Origin: Nissolia schottii
Taxonomy: Eukaryota > Streptophyta > Magnoliopsida > Fabales > Fabaceae
Length of the DNA stretch: 64,000 bases
Direction: 5' to 3'
Assembly: GCA_003254905.1 (NCBI GenBank)
Contig: QANU01077598.1
Span: forward strand, 1-64,000
Shown: positions 48,960 through 58,869 of the stretch, in pieces
Numbering within the stretch: position 1 is the first letter of the stretch
How the letters are laid out: each line of letters opens with the position of its first letter
Made by a program: the position numbers and the translations under genes
The notes under the pieces: generated by a model
What the model was told of the DNA's origin: nothing
The model's database searches: none
The model's input: only the letters and a program-made list of their open reading frames with translations

Positions 48960-50083
48960 GAACCACCTGTTGGTCTTGGCAACCAATATCCAAGAGGGGG
49001 TGAATTGAGTATTTAAGAAATTATTTCAATGTTGACAAATATTGCATTTTCATGCAATCATAGTTATTATGCAGCGGAATATATTGCATTAAGGATAAGC
49101 TTGCTTAATTATGTATGTTGATTGAACAATAAGATCAATAGAGCAACTTATAAACAATTATCAACAAATATATGATATTACAATTCTCAATTATGCAAGA
49201 CAATAATATAAGTTTGCAATAAATAAAGAGATAAAGTTAAAGATATTACAAACAGAGATTTATCCTAATTTGACCACCCTTGTGATCTACGTCCAGTTCT
49301 CAAGCATCTTGCTCAAGATTTCTCCACTATCGTCAAGCTTCTAACTTAGGTTCTTGACAAACCTTTACATCCAAGAGCACTCTTCACACTTAAGATCTTC
49401 TACCTTTGTATTTGAGCCTCAAGAAACCACCTTAGGGATACCACCTTAATCAATCTAGAGAGATGCCTCATCCTCTTTACAAAAGTATGAAATTTATGAA
49501 TTGGAAACTCTCTCAAAGAGTGGATAATACAAATTGAAGCTCTATATGAATATTGACAATATCTCTCTTTTTGCTCTTATGATGATGGAAAATATTAATC
49601 CATTGATAGAGTGAGGTACGAGGATGATGAGAGTAAAAGGCTTGGCTAGAAATGTGAGTTTAATGGTTTATATAGTTTGCAAGTGTAATAGCCATTACTA
49701 GCTGTTACCAATTAATTCTCCAATATTTTTCTGTTGAAAACTAGCCATTCCTGTTTTCTGTGACAGAGTAATTCGAATGACTCCCACTGGTCATTCGAAT
49801 GACCTATGCAATAATTAGTCGTTATATGTCCTTTGTGTCAGAGTCATTCGAATGACTCAATCTAATGACTTATTTGAATGACTCATTTGAATGACTTGCT
49901 CATGAGTCATTCTAATGACTTGCTCATGAGTCATTCGAATGACTTACGATAGCCATTCGATTAACCTATGCAAGTTTTAGCCTATCTCATCCTTTTTCCT
50001 ATCATTTTGATTCCTTTGTATATCTAATTCATTTTTAGTTCCTAGAATCAAAATGTCATTTAAGAGCATCATTCCAAGAGTTT

Positions 50084-50121
<38 letters not shown>

Positions 50122-50345
50122 ATTTTCCTTTGACAAGAATACCTTAAGTCCTAAGAAACTATATCCTTTTGACCACTTGCTTGGACTTGGTATTCTTCAT
50201 GAATCCTATCTTCGACATAACCATGTTCTTCATGGAATAAACATTTTATGCTCCGCCTTTTGACTTTGGGCATCATATGAATATGGTCCTTCTTGTTCCA
50301 TCTTGTTCTTGATGCCTTGGACTTTCCTGTACATAAGATTATTCA
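48960..50345 (-). mobile_element. Sirevirus-like LTR with GTCATTCGAATGAC palindromes (minus orientation)
   Basis: The left edge reads agagggggtgaattg, the inverse of the caattcaccccct end typical of these LTRs. 49765-49970 contains about eight copies, perfect or near, of the palindrome GTCATTCGAATGAC, one extended to an 18-bp perfect palindrome. It aligns in reverse with 57770-58864. The right edge is approximate. A (TA)n run (50086-50119) lies inside. Confidence 0.6.
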
Positions 50346-50399
50346 CTAGAAAGTATATTTAGTCCAATGTGTTCTAATATCTTAATATGCATAAATCAA

Positions 50400-50720
50400 T
50401 GTGACAATAATACGACATTATCTATAACAAATTGTGTTCCTCTCAGTAGTACTATACCAGCTCTTTTGGAGCCTTTAATCAATTTTATACTACCAATAAT
50501 GTTTAATCATCCATATTAGTTTGTGTTTCTCTTCGAAAGAGAATAGTAGCTCTTTTAGAGCCTTCGTTTGTCTTTATAACTTGGTGGTGCATTATAAATT
50601 TTGATTATTCGGGAAACAAAATAGTAACAACCTTCATTCATCTTTATGAATTGATAGATTGTAGTGCATCATACATTTTGTTTCTTCAGAAAACAAAATA
50701 TTAGCTCTTTTGAAGCTTTC
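50400..50720 (-). repeat. Array of short hairpins, block 1
   Basis: Roughly 75-100 bp units, each with small perfect hairpins: TTCTCTT-CGA-AAGAGAA (50527-50543), GCTCT-TTT-AGAGC (50549-50561), GCTC-TTTTG-GAGC (50460-50472), TTTTGTTT-cttcaga-AAACAAAA (about 50676-50698), and a gctcttttgaagc near 50704. Stem sequences differ between units while pairing is kept. Strand is assigned by the retroelement to the right, and is uncertain. Confidence 0.55.
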
Positions 50721-50859
50721 AAAGCTCAGTACTACCAAATGTTGTATTATCATGTTCTTATCTCATTACTATATGAGTAAAATATGTCTTGCTTCTAATA
50801 ATATTCATTTCATTCCACTCGCAAACTATAAGTACTACTATTTTGATCATTTTCTTCAA

Positions 50860-50922
50860 AATAATAATAATAATAATAATAATAACAACAACAACAACAA
50901 CAACAACAACAATAACAATAAT
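50860..50922. repeat. (ATA)n/(ACA)n microsatellite
   Basis: Trinucleotide run; it makes a poly-Asn ORF that is not a gene. Confidence 0.95.
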
Positions 50923-51371
50923 CATACGTATTATAAAAATTATAATAACATATCACATAATTAGATGAAAAAAATTTCATATTTAATTACTAACGTATAT
51001 AATATCTCACAAGATGCTTATAAATTTGAATACAAATGAATAACAATAAAATACTCTTATTTAAAATATTTGAATTAAAAATTCAAATTTAAGATAAATC
51101 TTATCTAAGATGAGTCTATAAAGTAATGTGTTAATCAAATATATTATTTATTTATTTTTCAAATGATCATGGAAAAATGAATAATAACACTTTGATCTTA
51201 AAAAATTTTCCAAAATAATAACTCCATTAATAATTATGAGATATACCATAATTTATTGATTTTATTGCAAAGATTGAATAATAATAAAAGTAAATTCAAT
51301 AAATATTAATGAAAATAAAGGAAATGAAAATTAAAGATTGAATATGTGAATAAGATCCTCTCTCTGACCTC

Positions 51372-52515
51372 TGATGGCTGGGTTTTGATGACGACAACAA
51401 ACATCAACAAAAAGAAAGAAAAAGGTGAAGACACATCTGAAGAACTAAAGAGCTCAACTGGACAATCCAGTAAAGGTTCAAGCTTATGTTCAAGTGTTTT
51501 ACCTTAGAGTCTATTAGGTAGCATTTTTATGGTATAATTATTTAAGGCTCATAGGAAATTGAACTAAGTTAAGTGAAATGCTTTTCATAAGTTTAAATCA
51601 ATTAGCAACACTTAACTAGTGTTAAAAACACATTAAAAATCACTTTCAGTCTTGCTATAATCGATTACATACTCGTGGTAATCGATTACACTATTCAAAA
51701 TTTTGAATATTGGCAACGGTTATGAGTGTAATCGATTACAGCAGTTTGCTAATCGATTACTGGCACAAACTGATATGTTTTTTCATGAATCAATGTGTTG
51801 TTTGGCATTTGAAAGACATGGCAATGCTTCATGAAGAGGCACCTATGTCTATATAAGTCTAGAATTCATGCAAACTCAAGACACAACTTAAGAACACATT
51901 ACTTCTATCATTATTCACAAAGTTCTGACAAAATTTCATTTCAAAGTTATTTTCAATCCAAAACTCAAAAAGCCTTTAAGCCTTAATTGTCATATCATAA
52001 GTGCTTTTTATTCAGGAAATATCCAACCCTGATTTTAGGATTGACAAAGTCATTGTATTACTTCTTCAAACAATTGTGATTTAGTTGTGGCACCGTAGTG
52101 TTCGGTGTGATTCTGACATTCATCATAGGGTTTGGTGAAGACATTGTGTAACCAGGGGAACGATTTGTTCTCTTGTAGTTGTCAGTGTAAATGCCTCGGC
52201 TATGAGGTTGTACACAACACAAGTTTGCATAGTGGAAAATCCCTGAATCAAAACAGGGGATTGGACGTAGCCTTCAGTGGTTTGAAGGTGAACCAGAATA
52301 AATTTCTCGGTGTGATTTTCTCTATCCTTACACGCTTTACTTTGAGCAATTTATATTTCCGTTGCATTATCAATTTTTAGTGTTTTGATCATTGCTAGTT
52401 ACTGGTTAAATTCCAAGAATTAGGGTTTGAAACCTTTTCTTTCAACAGAGATTCAAAGTTGCAAAAATTGAGTGAAACCTAATTCACCCCCTCTTAGGTT
52501 GCTATCTGTAGTTAC
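51372..52515 (+). mobile_element. Sirevirus (SIRE1-like) solo LTR
   Basis: Starts tgatggctgggttttgatgacgac and ends near aattcaccccctcttaggttg, the usual start and end of soybean Sirevirus LTRs. Four copies of the palindrome TAATCGATTA lie at 51659-51765. No internal coding sequence adjoins. The right boundary and TSD were not resolved. Confidence 0.6.
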
Positions 52516-52639
52516 AGAATATACCAATTTACTTTTGGAAATTGGTAATAATATAGTCCTCTTCAAGAGGATATGAATATCATATCATAAATATTCAAAA
52601 TTAATAAAATATTTAAAATATATTTTAGAGGTACATTCA

Positions 52640-53230
52640 CTTATTTACTTTAGTGAATGTAAAATATGAAAGTGACACACTTTAGATAGTGTGAATAAAA
52701 ATATTCATTCACTTTAGGTAATGAACTTTTGACATATTCACTTATGGGAATATGTAAATATCCTTAAACGAGGAAATAATATATGTTGCATATAGTTTCG
52801 AATAATAAGGATACATTTGTTTCAGGGAATAATTATCCTTTTTGTAGTATAATTATCATTAACTAATGGGAAGTATAATTACCATTATCTTAATTACCAT
52901 CACTTTTTGGAATGAGTATGATTGTCATTCAATTATGGGAATAACTATAGGTACAATTCCATTCATTTTTGGGAATAATTCTATTCTCATACGTACAATT
53001 AATATAGACTTATGAGGATGAATTTATTTCTCATTGTGAAGTTACCATTCACTTCTGGGAGTGAATTTATTTTCTCATCACACGGTTATCATTCACTTTT
53101 GAGAATGATTTTGTTTTCTTATATGTACTAAATACTGATACTATTCACTTCATGGAATAGTTCTATTTTCTTGTAGGTACAATTATCATTCTCTTTAGGG
53201 AACGGTTTTATTTTCTCATACATAACATTA
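52640..53230 (-). repeat. Array of short hairpins, block 2 (covarying stems)
   Basis: A degenerate tandem repeat of about 50-60 bp. Perfect 7-bp stems around 6-8 nt loops include CATATTC/GAATATG (52733-52754), ATTCACT/AGTGAAT (53047-53066), ATCATTC/GAATGAT (53088-53109) and ACTATTC/GAATAGT (53140-53161). Three of the four loops start ACTT on the plus strand. Units are joined by (a/g)attttattttctcat-type spacers. Confidence 0.6.
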
Positions 53231-53250
53231 TCTACCATTAACTTCTAGGT

Positions 53251-53276
53251 ACATACATACATACATACATACATAC
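53251..53276. repeat. (ATAC)n microsatellite
   Basis: Six to seven units, next to short AC and AT runs. Confidence 0.92.
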
Positions 53277-53533
53277 ACAAACACACACATATATATATAA
53301 TGTTGATAAAGTCAAGCCAAATTATCAACAAAAACCTAAATAAAAATATAATCACAATAAAGAAGATGAATTTATACCATAACAAATTGTCTGTACATAT
53401 AAAGTTAGAATATCCTTATGATTCTTTAATAATGGACACATCAAAGGAAACACTACATTGAAGAAGTATTCAAAGAAAGATTGATTCTTTGAACTTCTTT
53501 TCTCACCTAAAGAGCAAATTCGTGCTGATAACG

Positions 53534-53750
53534 TATTGTAAATAATAATAAGTAGAAGAGAGTAATAGATATAGAAGAGAACAAATAGAAAATTCTATTC
53601 TTGAGAGTCTCGAAGATGTGTGATTCATAGATGACCAAATGGTCTATTTAGGGTTTAGGGTACATGGTGAGGTGTACAAGAAGAAATGATAAGATAAAAT
53701 AACAAACTCTATCTTGGACAAGGACATCCACCAAATTTTTCATAACAACA
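53534..53750 (-). mobile_element. 5' LTR of a Copia-type element (minus orientation)
   Basis: Minus strand begins TGTTGTTATGAAAAATTTGG and ends ttattatttacaata, directly followed by cgttatcagcacga (53521-53533). That is a primer site used by another group of plant Copia elements (internal or half-tRNA type). No gag or pol is recognisable to the left; the hairpin arrays occupy the leader position. No second LTR was found. Confidence 0.55.
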
Positions 53751-53759
53751 CATTTTGAA

Positions 53760-54140
53760 ATTTCAACAATCGAGAAAAAGTTAATTTCTTAAGGGTTAAA
53801 TAAGTTTTTAACCCTTAATAAATCGCAAATTTTGGTTTTAGTCCTTAATAAATATTTTTTTAGCTTCTAATAATTTTTTTTGTCCCTGTCGTCAATTTGG
53901 CCTGTTAACCTCTAACGTGGCAGATGGAAGTCAAAGTCAACTATACTTATGTCCACCTCACTTATCTACGTGGCATAAATTTTTTTTATATAAGTTTGTA
54001 GTCCTAATAAATCATAAATCTTAGTTTTAATTCCTAATAAATAAATAAAAATTGGTTTTAGCCTCTAATAAAAAAATTGGTTCCAATCCCTAATAAATTT
54101 TTATTTTTCGCTCCTATCATTAGCTTGATCAATTAAGCCT
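53760..54140. repeat. Dispersed repeat of the 'ggttaaataagtttttaaccc' type
   Basis: Repeated blocks of ggttttag(t/c)cctaataaat separated by 50-70 bp, as at 1-265 and 4262-5190. An end of a non-autonomous DNA element. Confidence 0.45.
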
Positions 54141-55626
54141 AAAGAAATCAATCACCCATTCTCTCTCATCTTCCCTTATTTTAATCACTTTCTCTTCTGT
54201 CCCATGACCACTACTTATCACCTCTCACCTACCATCACAGTTCTATATATCTTTCAACCACCACACCACCAACTGCAACTCCTTGCCAAAAAACGACGTT
54301 GTCAAGGAAAAAATCATAAACAAGATGTCCTTCTAAATGACATCTCTGACAAGACAAGGTGAAAGATAACGATATTTATAGTGGCACCTCCATCTGACTT
54401 CCAATAGAGCTACCATCATTTATCCTTCATGAAACTATTGTCAATGCACCTAATTGCGGCACACTTAATATGTAAGAGAAATCATAAAAATGATTTAGTA
54501 GACAAATATACTTTTACTCGTTACTTAAAACCCAAAGAAACCAAGATTGATCTCCTGCAAATCCCTTACATACTAAATACTAAATAAAGTAAAATAAATA
54601 AATAAAGTCAGTGTCTTAGAAATTTAAAAAGTATTAGTATTTACAATTCACTCAATATGTAAATAAAAAAATTAGAAAGATTAATTCATACTCTCTTTAT
54701 TTTGTTTTAATTGTCTAAATCTAAACACTACACATACCTAAAAAAAATAAAAATAAAAAATATCTTAGTAAATGCATAAAATTATATGAATTGACAAAAT
54801 TATTTTAATATAAAAAAATAAATTTTTATTTTCAATATAATTATTATTCTCTTTACATCAATTATACTAATAAATTTTCACTATAATTAGAGGTATGAAT
54901 GAAAAAAAAAATCACCTAAATATTATAAATAGAAAAATATTACCAAATGCTTGTTTTTTTGTGCATTTATTTTTTGTGCGTTTGTCAAGCATGCAGCAAA
55001 TGCATTGGAAAGAAAACAAATACGTAAAGACGAGCAATGCAAAAGCAAATTGCACAAGGCACACTGGTGCAGAGCTCTGATTACTGTGTACATGGAACAA
55101 GATGGTTTCAAACTCTTGTCAAATCAATAATTGTGACTACTCTTGGTAAGTGCAAGGACAAAAAAGTCACTTGGTTCACTCTTCACAACCACAAATATTA
55201 CATCCCAGTGACGTGGGTGAATCTGCTTCATGAGTATAATGGACAAGAAGTTTATGCCTAATAATATCATCATTTGATAAAACTTGATTAGCATATTTTG
55301 AATATCATATGATAAGGCTAGGGCAGGAAAAAAAAATTGTTTTATATTTCTTTTTTCTTTAATTTCTGATTGATGATTGGTGAATGGTGGAACGTAGTAA
55401 GACTGTAAGAGGGTGCATGAAAAGGGCGGACCCCTTTGGAAAGAGATGAGAAATTTGGTAATTTTTCATATGGAATGAATTAGTACTATTTAGTTAAATA
55501 GTCAGAAGAAGTAGGATTGAAATTTTTATGGAATTTAATATACATATAAGACATCACATAGGAGAAATGTAGCTGAATGGCAATTCAATTTTATCCTGTA
55601 CCGATATATTAATGCTATTTAGCACT
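54141..55626. other. Intergenic DNA, no supported gene
   Basis: A plus-strand ORF at 55037-55261 has a protein-like middle but no family I recognise. It is most likely chance. Confidence 0.4.
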
Positions 55627-56085
55627 TAGTTTGGTTTGGTAAAAATTTTTAAGTAGGTCTTTCTATTCTAAAAAAACATAAATTAATTTTTTGTATTTGG
55701 TAAATAAGAAAATTAAAGAATTTTTGCTTCTGACGTTTTAGAGTATGTGATACTATTAAAAATTCTTAAAAGAGGTTGTTCTCACTCTTCAAAATTTTAA
55801 AAAATTCAAATAATCTTAAACTTTAATAGAATTTCAATTCTGTTGTTCAATAATTAAAGAAACATTAAAATAGAAATGACCGTTTACTACTTATATCCAT
55901 TATAATCATTTTATACTTTAAGATCAACTTAATCATATATTTATCAAACATCATTCTTATGACTTCTGCAATTTTTATACTATTTTACCAAATAATATTA
56001 TTATAATTTTTTAAAAGTAACTCGTAAAAAGTTTAGAGAGTTCAACCGCTTTTGAAGAATGATAACATTACCAAACCAAGCCTGA
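55627..56085. mobile_element. Possible MITE with tttggtttggtaa ends
   Basis: tttggtttggtaa at 55629-55641 and its inverse ttaccaaaccaa at about 56070-56081 bound 450 bp of AT-rich non-coding DNA. Target duplication not resolved. Confidence 0.5.
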
Positions 56086-56704
56086 GTATGTTTCAGGATA
56101 GAGTATATTTTCGAATTGTCGTGATAACTAATTTAGAGATTCTTCTATTATTTTGTATACATCAGGGGAGAATAGTTATGGCTATTATTTATTGTTCATG
56201 ATATATAAGAATTTTGGATAGAGGCAAAAGGAGTGATCTGTTGTGCTGGTCACAACGGGGTGGTGGTGGGGGGTGAGGCATCCCTTAGCAAGGACCGCAG
56301 AAAAAGGATCAATGTTCTTGATAGAAAGAATTCGTTTAACCAATTGGCTATGCATGATGTGAAATGTCCAATTTATTGCTTAGTAGTGCAATTAATAACT
56401 TGTGGTGGGTTTCGTACTTAATGTGAATGCTTGAATGACAAACATTGCGTTTAAGAGTGCAGTCTTGCATAGTCTTCAGAATTGAGGGAAAAGTAGAAGA
56501 AAAAAAATAATAAATAAATGAGATTTGCCATAACCTTGCCCTCTTCCGATTGAGCTAGATGGGCCTACTACTATAAATTGTAGGTTTCTATATTTGTAAA
56601 TTACTCGTCTCGTCTAGCGAAAATTGGTAGAGGACAAGGTTAATATTAGAAAAAGATTAATTTTGATATAATGTTAGGATAAAATTATTTTATATTATGA
56701 ATGA

Positions 56705-56990
56705 ATCATATCATATTAATTAAATGATTTTTGGAGTACTTATGATAAAAGTAAAACAATTTAAAAAAATTTCTTATATATAATTGAATGACTATATACA
56801 AATATTCTGTCGTGATAGTGCTTTAATATTAAAAATAGTTTGAATCAATTATATCATGTTAATTATATGGCTTTCGAATTACTTATGATAAAAGTAAAAC
56901 GATTTTAAAAATGTTGTCATGTATAATTAAATGACTATATACAAATATTCTATCGTGATAGTGCTTTAATGTTAAATCTTATTAAAAATA
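56705..56990. repeat. Two tandem copies of a segment of about 142 bp
   Basis: atatcatattaattaaatga...acttatgataaaagtaaaac...gactatatacaaatattctgtcgtgatagtgctttaat occurs twice, starting near 56708 and 56850, with about 10% differences. Confidence 0.75.
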
Positions 56991-57769
56991 GTTTGAATGT
57001 GAAATATAACAATGACCTAATAAATACGGTTAAACTCACAACTTAGTTTGTTCGGTTTTCATCTCCATTCCCTGTCTTAGTCAATAACAAATAAATAATG
57101 ACCTAAAAAAATTAAAATGTCACACTAAATAATATAAAATAATAACTTTTTCTTGCATAAAAATATTAAAGAATTTCTCAAAATAAAAGAATGTAACTTG
57201 ATGTCTCAAGAATTTGATTCCAATTTTCTCCCCTTTGCCTCTTTCATTATTTTTTATAAAATGCAGATACACAAATATGTTTTAAACTATAAGTGGCCTA
57301 TCTTCTTAATATTCTAATAGGTAAGTAATGGCATTGTCTCAATTTTGTTGATGTGGTTTATTAATAAGACTCTAATTTTTCTCCTAAATTATTCTAATGG
57401 TTCAGATTAAAAACAAAAAAGGAATGATTCAGATTTAGTCAATATGTCATTAATTATGAGTCAACCACTACCTCATATATCCTAACTAATTAAGCATTGG
57501 TTTCCTGTGTTGCGTATTCCATTCCCCAATTTTTTTAATGGTCAAATTCCACCTCTTTCATAAAATTTCACATTTTCTTCATTAACGATACCAAACTATT
57601 TTTTTTTTCTTTCCGTTTCATGCTCCCTTCTTCTTTTCTCCACCATCACTTCTTCTTCTACATCTTCTACTTCTCCTTAAATTCGTGGAGGAATATGACT
57701 AAGAAAGGTTCTAATATAAAGGATGATTAAAAAAAATATATCAGTGGTTATCATTGTGAATGCCTATGT
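56991..57769. other. AT-rich intergenic DNA, no gene seen
   Basis: No recognisable ORF or repeat. Confidence 0.4.
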
Positions 57770-58864
57770 GTTATAGGTTTTGATAAGACAAAAGATGCAA
57801 GTTTACAAGTCAAAGATTCATGAAAATATAGATTTAGACTTAGGAAATTTGTTGTTAAAGGTGTTATGTGTGATAACTCTTTAAAATGATCTCATAATAA
57901 TTAATCCTTGATTCTAGGTGGATTAGATCAACAATAAGAATCAAAATGATAGGAACAAGGATGATGTTGGCTCAGACTTGCACAAGTCAATTGAATGACT
58001 CATGAACAAGTAATTCGAATGACTCTTTCTCAAAAGGCATTCGGTTGAGTCATTCGATTACCAAAGTTTTCGTGCTCGTTGTGACCTATGCAAAGCACAA
58101 GTCATTCGAATGACCCATGTAGAGTCATTTGAATGACTCTGACACAAGAGACATATAACGGCTACATTGCGTAGGTCATTTCAATAACTCTGTTACAGAA
58201 GACAGCAACAAATAGTTATGTAGTACTATTTTCAGGACATTAAATGCATAACGACTAGAATCAATTGGACCTCAATAAATACCAACCTAACTCAGTAATT
58301 TTAGGCAGAACATTTACTCCTAAGCTTCCATCTTTCTATACATCATAAAAGCATTTATTTGAGTCATCCTAAAGAGCCAAAAAGAGAGAGAGATATCACA
58401 TATACACCTATAAAGCTTCAATTTGTATTATTCACTCTTGAGAGAGTTTCTATTTTTACACAAATCCATACACTTATAAAGAGTGTGGGGTATCCCTCTA
58501 GATTGATTAGGGTGTGGTATCCCTAAGGAAGATTACTTGAGGCTCAAGCACAAGGTGTGGAGAGTGCTTTTGGTTGTAAAGGTTTCTCAAGCATCCGAGT
58601 TTGAAGCTTGAAGATAGTGGAGAAAATTTTGAGCAAGTAGCTTGGGGACTAAACGTAAATCACAAGGGTGATTGAATCAGGATAAATTGAGTTTGCAATC
58701 TCTCTATACCTTAACTCTTTAATTCCATATTGCTTGTGTTAGCTTGCTTTATTGTTAGTTCTTATTTTTTATTAAGAATCTCTAGCATATTTTATAGGTA
58801 AGAAAAGTTTAGTGAAAAAGTTTGCATACCCAATTCACCCCCCTCTTGTGTATTTGAAGCTACT
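57770..58864 (+). mobile_element. Sirevirus-like LTR with GTCATTCGAATGAC palindromes (plus orientation)
   Basis: Starts near tgttataggttttgataagac and ends caattcacccccctcttgtg...gctact. About six diverged copies of the GTCATTCGAATGAC palindrome lie at 57985-58180. The sequence aligns with the reverse complement of 48960-50345 (for example atcaaaatgataggaacaaggatg and gatagtggagaaaattttgagcaag). It is followed by tggtaaca, perhaps a decayed primer site. Confidence 0.6.
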
Positions 58865-58869
58865 TGGTA

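Noticed and set aside
49765..49970. Regularly repeated 14-bp palindromes resembling a CRISPR array
   Set aside because: Plant nuclear context. Repeats are short, unevenly spaced and lie inside an LTR.
50710..50964. 84-codon ORF with a poly-Asn run
   Set aside because: Created by the (ATA)n/(ACA)n microsatellite.
53640..53665. tttagggtttaggg, a telomere-like repeat
   Set aside because: Only two units, inside a retrotransposon LTR; chance or promoter telo-box at most.
55037..55261. 74-codon ORF with protein-like composition
   Set aside because: No family recognised, no plausible exon neighbours; left unannotated as a gene.
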